DNA from: Vulgatibacter incomptus_A
GTDB lineage: Bacteria; Myxococcota; Myxococcia; Myxococcales; Vulgatibacteraceae
DNA length: 64,000 nucleotides
NCBI GenBank assembly: GCA_040391605.1
Contig: JBEBXK010000009.1
Coordinates: 61,131-125,130, forward strand
Direction: 5' to 3'
Shown here: positions 16,281 to 26,408 of the stretch, in pieces
Numbering within the stretch: the stretch's first letter is position 1
How the letters are laid out: each line of letters opens with the position of its first letter
Program-made: the position numbers and the translations under genes
The notes under the pieces: model-generated
What the model saw: only the letters and a program-made list of their open reading frames with translations
The model's database searches: none
What the model was told of the DNA's origin: nothing

Positions 16281-17462
16281 CTAATTGCTGGTCGCCGCCC
16301 CACGCCGGAGGAAGGTGGGGATGTCGAGCTCCTCGTCGACCTCGGCGCCCACCTCCCGAAGGACCTGGGCGTAGTTGCCGCGGGTCAGCCCCGCCAGGGG
16401 GCGACTCCCGGGATTCGACAGCGTCAGCTCCTCCTGCACGGCAGGCGTGGCCCTGCCCCTGGGGAGGGGCGGCGGCGCGGAGGCCAGGGTCTTCGAGCCC
16501 GGCGGCGGCGCGAAGCCCGTTGCGATGATCGTGATCTTCACCTCGTCGTCCATCTTCGAGTCCACCACCGAGCCGAAGATGATGTTGGCGTCGTCGTGGG
16601 CCGCCTCTCGCACCAGCGAGAGCGCCTCGTCCACCTCGGTGAGGGAGAGATCCTCGGGACCGGTGATGTTGATCAGCATGCCGGTGGCGCCGTCCACCGA
16701 GACGTCCTCCAGCAAGGGGGAGGCGATGGCCGCGTGCATGGCGTCGATGCAGCGCTCCTGGCCGAAGCCGCGGCCGGTGCCCATCAACGCCATCCCGCGA
16801 TCAGCCATCACCGCCCTGGCGTCGGCGAAGTCCACGTTCACGTAGCCGTGGTTCTGGATCAGCTCGACGATCCCCTGGACGGCGTTGAGCAGGACCTCGT
16901 CCGCCCGGCGGAAGGATTCGAGCAGCGGCGTGCGCTTGTCCGAGACCGACATCAGCCGCTGGTTGGGGATGGTGATCAAGGTGTCCACAGCGCCCTGCAG
17001 CGCCTCGATCCCCGACTCGGCCTGGCGCGCCCGGCGGTTGCCTTCGAAGCCGAAGGGCTTGGTCACCACGCCCACGGTCAGCGCGCCGATCTCCCTGGCG
17101 ACCTCCGCGATCACGGGGGCCGCGCCGGTGCCGGTGCCGCCTCCCATCCCGCAGGTCACGAAGATCATGTCGGCGCCCTCCAGGAGCTCGGCCAGCCGAT
17201 GCCGATCCTCCAGGGCAGCGGCCCGGCCGATCTCGGGATTGGCCCCGGCCCCGAGGCCCCGGGTGAGCTCGGCCCCGAGCTGGATCTTGAACGGCGCCCG
17301 GTTGGAGGCCAGCGCCTGGCTGTCGGTGTTGGCGACGATGAAGTCCACGCCGCTGAGGCCCGAGGCGATCATGCTGTTGACCGCGTTCCCGCCGCCCCCG
17401 CCGACGCCGATCACCTTGATCTTCGCCCCGGGCACCGTCGTCTGTCCTTCGAATTCGATCAT
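16281..17462 (-). CDS. ftsZ: Cell division GTPase FtsZ
   Basis: 393 residues; the tubulin-like GTPase that forms the septal ring. The glycine-rich nucleotide site starts as VIGVGGGGGNAVN, the tubulin signature is GGGTGTGAAP, and the catalytic T7 loop region is NVDFADARAVM. A Pro/Ala-rich linker leads to the C-terminal peptide ELDIPTFLRRGA, the docking site for FtsA and other partners. It is the last gene of the dcw cluster, 19 bp after ftsA. Confidence 0.98.
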   Translation of the reverse strand: MIEFEGQTTVPGAKIKVIGVGGGGGNAVNSMIASGLSGVDFIVANTDSQALASNRAPFKIQLGAELTRGLGAGANPEIGRAAALEDRHRLAELLEGADMIFVTCGMGGGTGTGAAPVIAEVAREIGALTVGVVTKPFGFEGNRRARQAESGIEALQGAVDTLITIPNQRLMSVSDKRTPLLESFRRADEVLLNAVQGIVELIQNHGYVNVDFADARAVMADRGMALMGTGRGFGQERCIDAMHAAIASPLLEDVSVDGATGMLINITGPEDLSLTEVDEALSLVREAAHDDANIIFGSVVDSKMDDEVKITIIATGFAPPPGSKTLASAPPPLPRGRATPAVQEELTLSNPGSRPLAGLTRGNYAQVLREVGAEVDEELDIPTFLRRGAATSN

Positions 17463-17481
17463 CGGTAGCTCCTTCGCAGGA

Positions 17482-18711
17482 TCAAAAGATCTCGGCGAAC
17501 CATTCCTTCATGCGCTTGCTGACCTTCTTGTACGTGCCGTCGTCCTCGCGGATCTTGAAGTTGCGAAGGTCGAGGTGCCTGGCGCCGTAGAGCACCAGCC
17601 CCACGCCGGTGGCGTACATCGGGCTCTTCACCACATCGATCAGGCCGCCGATCCCCCGCGGATAGCCGCGACGGGTGGGCAGGCCGATCACCTCTTCCGC
17701 GAGCTCCGGCATCCCCGGCAGCAGGGTGGTGCCGCCGGTGATCACGATCCCGGAGGCGAGGAGATCCTCGAAGCCGGAGCGCTGGATCTCGCGGTGGACG
17801 AGCTGGAAGATCTCCTCCACCCGAGGCTCTAGGATCTCGGTGAGGATCTGACGGGAGAGCACCCGGGGCTGCCGGCCGCCCACGCTGGGGACCTCGATGG
17901 TCTCGTCCGCGTCCACCATCGAGGGCAGGCAGCAGCCGTGTTTCTGCTTGATCCGCTCCGCCTCGTGGGCGGGGGTCCGCAAGCCGATGGCGATGTCACT
18001 GGTGAGGTTGTTTCCACCCAACGCGATCACGCTGGTGTGCGCGATGGAGCCGCCGGAGAAGATCGCGATGTCGGTGGTGCCGCCGCCGATGTCGATGAGG
18101 CAGACACCCAGCTCCTTCTCGTCTTCGCCCAGCACCGCCTCTGCCGACGCCAGGGGCTGCAGCACGATGTCAGCGACGTTGAGGCCGGTCTTGTTGGCGC
18201 ATTTGATGATGTTCTGCGCCGAGGAGACCGCGGCCGTGACGATGTGCACCTTGGCCTCGAGGCGGACGCCGGCCATGCCGAGGGGCTCCTTGATGCCGCC
18301 CTGCTCGTCGATGACGTACTCCTGGGCCAGGACGTGGATCACCTCGCGGTCCAGGGGGATCGCCACCGCCTTCGCGGCGTCGACCACCCGCTGGATGTCC
18401 GTCTCGCGGACCTCCTTATCCTTGACCGCGACGATGCCCTGGGAGTTGAAGCCCTTGATGTGGCCGCCGGCGATCCCGGTGTAGACCGTGTTGATCTCGC
18501 AGCCCGCCATCAGCTCCGCCTCCTCGATCGCGGAGCGGATCGAAGAGACCGTCGCCTCGATGTTGACGACGACCCCCTTGCGCAGCCCCTTCGATGGATG
18601 GCTGCCGATGCCGATGATGTCGATTCCGGTGTCGGTGACCTCCCCCACGATCGCGCAGATCTTGGTGGTCCCGATGTCCAGCCCAACGATCAGCTCACCC
18701 TTCTTGGCCAT
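17482..18711 (-). CDS. ftsA: Cell division protein FtsA
   Basis: 409 residues of the actin-like FtsA family, which ties FtsZ filaments to the inner membrane. Nucleotide motifs are LIVGLDIGTTKICAIVGE at the N terminus, LIDIGGGTTDIA in the middle and GIVITGGTTLLPG near the end. The C terminus (RMKEWFAEIF) is an amphipathic helix, the membrane anchor. The ATG at 18709-18711 is chosen from family length; the frame is open upstream. It lies between ftsQ and ftsZ in the standard order. Confidence 0.97.
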   Translation of the reverse strand: MAKKGELIVGLDIGTTKICAIVGEVTDTGIDIIGIGSHPSKGLRKGVVVNIEATVSSIRSAIEEAELMAGCEINTVYTGIAGGHIKGFNSQGIVAVKDKEVRETDIQRVVDAAKAVAIPLDREVIHVLAQEYVIDEQGGIKEPLGMAGVRLEAKVHIVTAAVSSAQNIIKCANKTGLNVADIVLQPLASAEAVLGEDEKELGVCLIDIGGGTTDIAIFSGGSIAHTSVIALGGNNLTSDIAIGLRTPAHEAERIKQKHGCCLPSMVDADETIEVPSVGGRQPRVLSRQILTEILEPRVEEIFQLVHREIQRSGFEDLLASGIVITGGTTLLPGMPELAEEVIGLPTRRGYPRGIGGLIDVVKSPMYATGVGLVLYGARHLDLRNFKIREDDGTYKKVSKRMKEWFAEIF

Positions 18712-18838
18712 GTCCGGACTGCCTTTCCACTCTCTCACCTCTCTCGAGGAGGGAGCGCCTCGCGGCCTTCTTCGGCGACTGGCCTCTCGGCCCGCCGTGC
18801 CGCCTCGTTGTTTCTTCCGGCCCGAGACAAGCGCCGTC

Positions 18839-19726
18839 CTATCCGCCCTTCGCCACTCCTCCGCCGCCGGCCCTGAGGGTGAGCTGCGTCCCTGCTGCCC
18901 GCGTCGATGGCCGGGCGACGATCCATCCCGGCCTCGAGCGGTTGTCGAGGCGCACGACCTCGAGCTCCTGCCCACGCCCGGCCGCGAACGCGACCACCCG
19001 CCCCAACCGCTCGAGCTTCCGCTCCAGATCCCCGCGTCCCAGCTTCACCGCCATGCCCCGATCGCCCAGGTAGAGGGTGAGGCCTCCCGTCGCGTCCACG
19101 TGCAGCTCGGAGATCGGTCGATCCCTGGAGAGCTCACCGCTGGAATAGACATCGAGCGCATGCAGCACCTCGCCCAACCTGTCTCGCGCACCGCCATCCG
19201 ACCATTCCTCCCGTGGAAGGCCGGTGATGACCGGGAGGTCCAGCGGATCCCCGGGCATCGCTCGCTTGAAGACCTCCCCCCGCCGATCGACGAGGTAGAG
19301 ATGCTCCAGATCTACGAGAGCGAGGGCCTCCCGCTCAAGGACGACGATCTCGACCCCCTGTGGGAAACTTCGTGACACGTGGGCTTCCCGGATCCACGGA
19401 TGCGCGCGCAGCCGCTCCTCCACCGCGCCGGTGTTGAGGCGAAAGAAGTTGTCACCCTCCGCAAATCCCATCAGGCGGCGGACCTCATCCTCGCTCGCGT
19501 GCGCGCTGCCCGAGATGGCGACCGCCTCGATGGCGAAGCGCGGCGACGTGGTCGCATAGCGATGCGCGGAGACCGCCCCAAAGACGATCCCCGCCACGGC
19601 GGCGCCATAGGCCGTCACCTTGGCGACGACGATGGACACGCGGCGAAGCCACGCCCCAGCCACGCGCGACTGCTCCGCGCGATCCTTCTTTCTACGATTG
19701 GCCACGCTCCCACGATCGGAGGGCAT
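18839..19726 (-). CDS. ftsQ: Cell division protein FtsQ
   Basis: 295 residues. A basic cytoplasmic tail (NRRKKDRAEQ) is followed by one membrane span (~residues 33-53), then a POTRA domain (FAIEAVAISGSAHASEDEV) and the FtsQ beta domain (HPWIREAHVSRSFP, LYLVDRRGEVF). FtsQ recruits FtsL/FtsB/FtsI to the septum on the periplasmic side. The start at 19726 lacks a clear ribosome site; a nearby in-frame GTG is an alternative. It is separated from ddl by a gene on the opposite strand, so ftsQAZ may need its own promoter. Confidence 0.92.
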   Translation of the reverse strand: MPSDRGSVANRRKKDRAEQSRVAGAWLRRVSIVVAKVTAYGAAVAGIVFGAVSAHRYATTSPRFAIEAVAISGSAHASEDEVRRLMGFAEGDNFFRLNTGAVEERLRAHPWIREAHVSRSFPQGVEIVVLEREALALVDLEHLYLVDRRGEVFKRAMPGDPLDLPVITGLPREEWSDGGARDRLGEVLHALDVYSSGELSRDRPISELHVDATGGLTLYLGDRGMAVKLGRGDLERKLERLGRVVAFAAGRGQELEVVRLDNRSRPGWIVARPSTRAAGTQLTLRAGGGGVAKGG

Positions 19727-19769
19727 GGAGGGCGCTGCCAGTTTTCCGCCTGTGGATTGTCGCGAGGCG

Positions 19770-19808
19770 GCAGCGAGAGCGACGTATAGGCGACGTGACT
19801 CTCGCTGC
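19770..19808. promoter_or_regulatory. Inverted repeat between divergent ftsQ and PLD genes
   Basis: Perfect 10-bp arms GCAGCGAGAG (19770-19779) and CTCTCGCTGC (19799-19808) enclose 19 nt. It lies 44 bp upstream of the ftsQ start and 180 bp upstream of the PLD start. The 19727-19987 gap also has two copies of GTTGCGAAC, near 19894 and 19951. An operator is possible but unproven. Confidence 0.35.
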
Positions 19809-19987
19809 GGTCGGTGGTCGCGAGATGCCGGGGGTGACGCTCGCGAGAAACAGTCGGGCAGGCGGGGCACGGCCTGCATCCGGGCGCCGACGTTGCGAAC
19901 AAATGCCGAGAGTCCAGCGGCCCCGAGGTCGGGCCCCCGCTGGGCGACGGGCGTTGCGAACGGGCATCCGGAGGCTATAGAGAAGCC

Positions 19988-21565
19988 ATGGTCGAGCCCA
20001 TCGGGACCGAGTGCCCCGCCTCGTTCGCGCGCTCTCCTCCCGCCGATCGATCCTTCGGAGTGGATCCCATGAGAGACAGCTTGATCGCCACCACGGGCTC
20101 CGCCGCGATGCAATTGCAGCTCCGCACCCTCGCGGATCAGATCTTCTCCCGGACCGCCGGGGCGCCGCTCATCGGAGGCAACGCCGTCCGCGTCCTCAAG
20201 GACGCCGGCGAGAATTACCCCGCCTGGCTCGCGGCGATCGAGACCGCCCAACGCCACGTCCACTTCGAGAACTACATCGTCCACGACGACTCGATCGGCG
20301 GGCTCTTCGCCGACGCCCTGCTCGCCGCCGCCAGGCGCGGGGTGCAGGTCCGGGTGATCTACGACTGGCTCGGCTGCCTCGGCGCCGCCTCCGCGCGCTA
20401 CTGGGATCGACTCCGGGCCGGCGGGGTCGAGGTGCGCTGCTACAACCCGCCGCGGCTGGCCTCTCCCCTCGGCTGGATCACCCGGGATCATCGGAAGATG
20501 GTGGCGGTGGATGGGCGGATCGGCTTCGTCACCGGCCTCTGCGTCGGCGAGATGTGGGTGGGAGATCCCAAGAAGAATCGCGAGCCCTGGCGCGACACCG
20601 GCGTGGAGATCCGCGGCCCCGGCGTCGCCGACGTCGAGCGAGCCTTCGGCGCCCAATGGGCGTCGCTCGGCCCGCCGATCCCCTCGGTCGACGGCTTCGA
20701 GCTCGACGCCGTCCCACCCGAGGGTGACGTGCTGATCCGCGTGGTCGACACGGTGCCCGCCACGGCCGGGATGCTGCGCCTGGATCAGCTCGTCGCCTCC
20801 CTCGCCCGCAAGCGTGTCTGGCTCACCGACGCCTACTACGCCGGCACCGCGACCCACGTACAATCCCTGGTTGCTGCGGCACGGGCGGGCGTCGACGTGC
20901 GACTCCTCGTCCCCAACACCAGCGACATCCCGATCCTCAAGCCCGTCTCCCGCTCCGGCTACCGCACCCTCCTCGAGGCGGGCGTCCGTGTCTTCGAGTG
21001 GAACGGCACCATGCTCCACGCCAAGACCGCCGTCGTCGACGGGCGATGGGCGCGGATCGGCTCGAGCAACCTCAACCTCGCGAGCTGGCTCACCAACTGC
21101 GAGCTCGACGTCGCCATCGAGAACGCCGGCGTCGCCCAGGAGATGGAGCAGCTCTACCTCCAGGATCTCGACTACGCCACCGAGGTCGTCCTCGAAGGGA
21201 AGCGGCAGCGGCACCCCTCCCCTTCCCAACGCCCCGAGCCGCCCTCCCTCGGAAGCAAGGGCGGTCGAAGCGGCCCCGCCGCCGCCGGCGCCATCCGCGT
21301 GGGCCGCACCCTCGGCGCCGCCATCGCCAACCGCCGGGTCCTCGCCCCAGCCGAGTCCCGGCTCATGGCAGGCGCCGGCCTCCTCCTCCTCGTCCTCGCC
21401 GCCCTCTTCGCCTGGTGGCCAAGGCTCCTCGCCTACCCCCTCGTCTTCCTCCTCGCCTGGATCGCCCTCTCCCTCCTCTACGGCGCGTGGAAGCTCCACC
21501 GCGACCAGGCCCTCGACGCCCGATCCAGAAAGAGCGCCGATGGCCCCCGCCTCGGCAGCGACTGA
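19988..21565 (+). CDS. Phospholipase D-family protein (cardiolipin-synthase-like) inserted in the dcw cluster
   Basis: 525 residues with two PLD catalytic motifs: DHRKMVAVDGRIG and LHAKTAVVDGRW followed by IGSSNLN. Paired HKD motifs form one active site, and many two-motif bacterial enzymes make cardiolipin from phosphatidylglycerol. Unlike Cls, whose membrane spans are N-terminal, this protein has two hydrophobic spans at the C-terminal end (after RLMAGAGLLLLV). The ATG at 20069 has a better ribosome site (GGAG at 8 nt) than 19988, so the protein may start 27 residues later. It is the only plus-strand gene between mraZ and ftsZ. Substrate is inferred. Confidence 0.82.
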   Translation: MVEPIGTECPASFARSPPADRSFGVDPMRDSLIATTGSAAMQLQLRTLADQIFSRTAGAPLIGGNAVRVLKDAGENYPAWLAAIETAQRHVHFENYIVHDDSIGGLFADALLAAARRGVQVRVIYDWLGCLGAASARYWDRLRAGGVEVRCYNPPRLASPLGWITRDHRKMVAVDGRIGFVTGLCVGEMWVGDPKKNREPWRDTGVEIRGPGVADVERAFGAQWASLGPPIPSVDGFELDAVPPEGDVLIRVVDTVPATAGMLRLDQLVASLARKRVWLTDAYYAGTATHVQSLVAAARAGVDVRLLVPNTSDIPILKPVSRSGYRTLLEAGVRVFEWNGTMLHAKTAVVDGRWARIGSSNLNLASWLTNCELDVAIENAGVAQEMEQLYLQDLDYATEVVLEGKRQRHPSPSQRPEPPSLGSKGGRSGPAAAGAIRVGRTLGAAIANRRVLAPAESRLMAGAGLLLLVLAALFAWWPRLLAYPLVFLLAWIALSLLYGAWKLHRDQALDARSRKSADGPRLGSD

Positions 21566-21650
21566 TCCCGCGCGTCGGGCGACTCGCTCACGTCCACAAT
21601 CGTCGCGCCATGTCTCCTGATCAGGCGCAGGAGGGCGAGCGGCGTCGGAT

Positions 21651-22571
21651 TCAGGTCTTGAGGGAGGCGCCGGCGAGGATTCGCTCGCAGAGGTCGGGGA
21701 AGTCGATGCCGACGCCGGCGGCGATCTTGGGGAGGAGCGAGGTCTCGGTCATGCCAGGCAGTGTGTTGACCTCGAGTACGTTGAGTTCACCTTCGTCGGT
21801 GACGATGAGGTCGGTGCGGGTGGCCCCGGAGCAGCCCAGGGCCCGGTGGGCGCTGAGGGCGGCGTCGAGGGTGGCGCGGTAGAGGGGCTCGGGGAGGGGG
21901 GCCGGGTAGAGGTAGCGGGTGGCGCCACCGGATTTGTACTTGGCCTGATAGTCGTAGAACTCGGCGGCGGGGACGATCTCGATGGCGCCCAGGGCCTCCT
22001 CGTCGAGGACGGCGACCTGGACCTCGCGGCCCTTGTGGTAGCGCTCTACGACGACCTCTCCCTTGTAGCGGGCGGCGTCGTCGCATGCCGCGGCGAGGGC
22101 GGCCTCGTCGCGGGCGATGTGGACGCCGACGCTGGAGCCCTCGGAGCTGGGCTTGACGACGACCGGGAGGTCGAAGGGCAGCCCGTCGGCCTTCAGGCTG
22201 CGGGCCTCCTCCGAGGTGAGGGCGACGTAGCGTGGGGTGGGGATCCCCCTGGCGTCGAAGACCTGCTTGGAGGCGACCTTATCCATGGCGAGCGCGCTGG
22301 AGAGGACGCCAGAGCCCGTGTAGGGGATGGCCATGGATTCGAGGAGGCCCTGGATGCAGCCGTCCTCGCCGTAGCGGCCGTGGAGGCCGATGAAGACCAC
22401 CTCGGCCCCCAGCTCGCGCAGGCGCCGGCCGACGTCGAGGTCGACGTCGATCAGGTGGGCGTCATGGCCCCGGCCCTGCAACGCCTGGTGGATCGCCGCG
22501 CCGCTCCAGAGGGAGACCTCCCGCTCGGTGGAGCGCCCGCCGTAGAGGACCGCGACCTTCTTCGTCTTCAT
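21651..22571 (-). CDS. ddl: D-alanine-D-alanine ligase
   Basis: 306 residues, a standard Ddl of the ATP-grasp fold that makes the D-Ala-D-Ala end of the peptidoglycan stem. Signatures are VLYGGRSTEREVSL at the start, VFIGLHGRYGEDG, PVVVKPSSEGSSVGV and NVLEVNTLPGMTE near the end. Ligase rather than lactate ligase is inferred from overall similarity. The ATG at 22569-22571 has GAAGAG 9 nt upstream; a start at 22580 is also possible. It lies 235 bp after murB. Confidence 0.95.
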   Translation of the reverse strand: MKTKKVAVLYGGRSTEREVSLWSGAAIHQALQGRGHDAHLIDVDLDVGRRLRELGAEVVFIGLHGRYGEDGCIQGLLESMAIPYTGSGVLSSALAMDKVASKQVFDARGIPTPRYVALTSEEARSLKADGLPFDLPVVVKPSSEGSSVGVHIARDEAALAAACDDAARYKGEVVVERYHKGREVQVAVLDEEALGAIEIVPAAEFYDYQAKYKSGGATRYLYPAPLPEPLYRATLDAALSAHRALGCSGATRTDLIVTDEGELNVLEVNTLPGMTETSLLPKIAAGVGIDFPDLCERILAGASLKT

Positions 22572-22806
22572 CCCGCTCATCTCTTCACCCGTCCAGCCCA
22601 ACGCAGGGCCATCGATCGTTCCGTCGCCCACCAGCCTCGAGTCTGGCGTGAGCCTTGGTCTTCATCTCGCGCGGCTTCACCCGCCTGGCCGAACGCAGCG
22701 CCATCACCGGTTCCGCCGCCCCGCCCACTTCAAGTGGGCACGAGCCGAGTGGCGGGGCAGACCACCTTCATGGCCTCGATCCTGTGCTGTTCGCCGCCGA
22801 TGAGAA

Positions 22807-23723
22807 TCAAACAGTGTTCCATCGCCCCACAAGCTTCACCTCCGGCGTGAGCTCTATATCGAAGCGGGCCGCCACCTCCGCCCGCGCGAGCTCGATCAGG
22901 GCGCGCACGTCAGAAGCGCGGGCGTCGCCGTGGTTGACGATCCAATTGGCGTGGAGCTCGCTGATCTGGGCCCCGCCCTGGCGCCGACCCTTGAGGCCAC
23001 AGGCCTCGATGAGGCGGCCTGCGTGATCGCCAGGGGGATTGGTGAAGACGCTGCCCGAGTTGGGGAGCTGGAGCGGCTGGGTGCGCTTGCGATAGCCGAG
23101 GTCGGCCTCCATGGCGGCGCGGGACTCGGCGAGGCCGGACTCGTCGGCGCGGCACAGCCGCAGGCGCACCCTGGTGATCACGGCGCCGGCGGGGAGCTCG
23201 CACGCCCGATAGCGCCAGACCAGCTCGTCGCGCAGCCACCAGCCGGCGCCGTCGGCGGCGGCGAGCTCGACGGCCTCCACCACCTGGACGATCTCGCCGT
23301 TCTTGGTGCCGGCGTTCATGGAGGTGGCGCCTCCCAGGGTGCCGGGGATGCCGGCCAGGAACTCGGCGCCCACCAGCTCGTGCGCCTTCATGAGCTGGGG
23401 CAACCTGGCGATGGGGGCGCCGGCGCCGAGGACGAAGCTGCCGCCCTCCTCGTCGAGGTGGCTCTCGGCGGGCCAGATGGGGAGGCGCACGACCATCCCG
23501 GCGACGCCTTCGTCGGCGACCAGGCTGTTGGCGCCGCCGCCGAGGACGGTGACGGGGACGTCTCGCTCGGCACAGGCGGCGAGGAGGACGCGCAGATCGT
23601 CTACGTCCACCGGGCGCGCGAAGAGATCGGCGGCGCCGCCGGCCCGGACGCTGGTCCGGATGGCGAGCGGCTCGTTCTCCCGCAGCTCCCCCCGCAGCCG
23701 GGAGCGCAGCTCGGAGGCGAGGC

Positions 23724-23727
<4 letters not shown>
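22807..23727 (-). CDS. murB: UDP-N-acetylenolpyruvoylglucosamine reductase
   Basis: 306 residues. MurB reduces the enolpyruvyl group to give UDP-MurNAc, using FAD and NADPH. The FAD-binding region shows RTSVRAGGAADLF and VLGGGANSLVAD; AGIPGTLGGATSMNAG carries the glycine-rich loop, and SGSVFTNPPGDHAGRLIEACGLKG the catalytic serine region of this class. The ATG overlaps the murC stop (ATGA). The 22572-22806 gap after it holds a small hairpin with GCCCACTT/AAGTGGGC arms and no gene. Confidence 0.95.
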
Positions 23728-25097
<1,370 letters not shown>

Positions 25098-25150
25098 TGC
25101 CTCTTCTCCGCTTCTATCGTCCCCTGATGAGGGAGGTGACTCTCTTCTTC

Positions 25151-25230
25151 CGAGCCGATGAAACGATCGGCCGCTCGAGGCGGAGGCGATCGGCTCGACT
25201 TCGTGGGCACGGCGGGCGCTCCTGGCGTTC
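25151..25230 (-). repeat. Probable diverged copy of the interspersed repeat after murG
   Basis: Arms CGAGCCGAT (25151-25159) and ATCGGCTCG (25189-25197) pair perfectly. Further on, CTCCTGGCGTTC (25219-25230) matches the tail of the complete copy near 60340, and its last bases overlap the murG stop. Position (3' end of a gene) and order of modules fit the family; similarity is modest. Confidence 0.35.
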
Positions 25231-26329
25231 AGCCCGCGCCCTGCTCCTTGCCGCGGTAGACCATCCGCACGCAGTGATCGGCGATCTCCTTCGCCGCCTC
25301 GGGCCTGCCCAGGAGGCCCGCGGCCCGCTCCATCCGACGCAGGCGATCCGGATCGGCGATCAGCCCACCGACCTCGTCCGCGAGGCGCTCGCCGCTGAGG
25401 TCCGGCTGCCGGATCATCAGCGCCGCGCCCTTCTCCACCAGAGAGCGGGCGTTGACCTCCTGGTGATTGTCGGCGGCGTGGGGGAAGGGGATCAGGATCG
25501 CCGCCTTCTTGCAGATCGTGAGCTCGGCCAGGGTGGTGGCGCCGGCGCGGCAGATCACGAGGCGGGTGGAGGCGTAGGCCCGCGACATATCGTCGATGAA
25601 CTCCACCACCTCGGCCTGGAAGCCGGCCTCGTCGTAGGCCCGCTGGGTCGCCTCCCGATCGGCGGCGCCGGTCTGGTGGAGGATGTGGAGCTGATCCCGC
25701 AGGGGCGCGAGGCGCTCGAGGGCCTCGGTGGCGGCGACGTTGATCGCATGGGCCCCTTGCGAGCCGCCGAAGATCAGGATGCCGAAGCGCTCCTGCCGCC
25801 CCTGGGGGCGGAGAAAGTTCTCCATCAGCGCCTTGCGGATGGGGTTGCCCACGTTCTGGGTCTTCGCCGCAGGAAAGAAGCGCATGGCCTCGTCGAAGGC
25901 GACGAAGACGGAGGTGGCGATCCTGCCGAGGAGGCGGTTGGTCAGGCCGGGGAGCGCGTTCTGCTCCTGGATGGCGGTGGGGATCCCTCGCAGGAAGGCG
26001 GCGACCACCACGGGGAAGCTGGCGTAGCCGCCGACGCCGACCACCACGTCGGCCTGGGTTTCGTGCAGGATCCGCAGCGATTGCAGCACGGCCCGCGGCA
26101 CCCTGGCGAGGCCTGCGAGGAGGCCGAAGAGCCCCTTGCCCTTTACGCCCCTGACCTCGATGAGCTCCAGTGGAAAGCCGCTCTGTGGCACCACCCGCGC
26201 CTCGAGGCCACGGGCGGTTCCTACGAAGAGGACCTCGTTGGAGGGGTGGCGGGTCACGACCTCTTCGGCCAGGGCGATGCCGGGAAAGAGGTGGCCCCCG
26301 GTGCCGCCGCCGGCGATCACCACCTTCAT
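25229..26329 (-). CDS. murG: UDP-GlcNAc transferase making lipid II
   Basis: 366 residues. MurG adds GlcNAc to lipid I on the cytoplasmic face of the membrane. The first glycine loop is VVIAGGGTGGHLFPG, with later FGGSQGAHAIN and the donor-binding RAGATTLAEL and PFPHAADNHQ segments. The frame is open upstream to 26485, but the ATG at 26327-26329 gives the family start. It sits 79 bp after ftsW in the usual order. Confidence 0.96.
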   Translation of the reverse strand: MKVVIAGGGTGGHLFPGIALAEEVVTRHPSNEVLFVGTARGLEARVVPQSGFPLELIEVRGVKGKGLFGLLAGLARVPRAVLQSLRILHETQADVVVGVGGYASFPVVVAAFLRGIPTAIQEQNALPGLTNRLLGRIATSVFVAFDEAMRFFPAAKTQNVGNPIRKALMENFLRPQGRQERFGILIFGGSQGAHAINVAATEALERLAPLRDQLHILHQTGAADREATQRAYDEAGFQAEVVEFIDDMSRAYASTRLVICRAGATTLAELTICKKAAILIPFPHAADNHQEVNARSLVEKGAALMIRQPDLSGERLADEVGGLIADPDRLRRMERAAGLLGRPEAAKEIADHCVRMVYRGKEQGAG

Positions 26330-26408
26330 CGGCGCCCGTCCCGAGGAGCGCGACGCGAGCAGACGCCGATGGAGCGTGTGAGAGGCTGCATAGAGATGAC
26401 GACCGAGT

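Noticed and set aside
18839..21499. A very long ftsQ reading frame covering the PLD gene
   Set aside because: FtsQ begins at 19726 by family length; the rest is antisense to a clear PLD gene.
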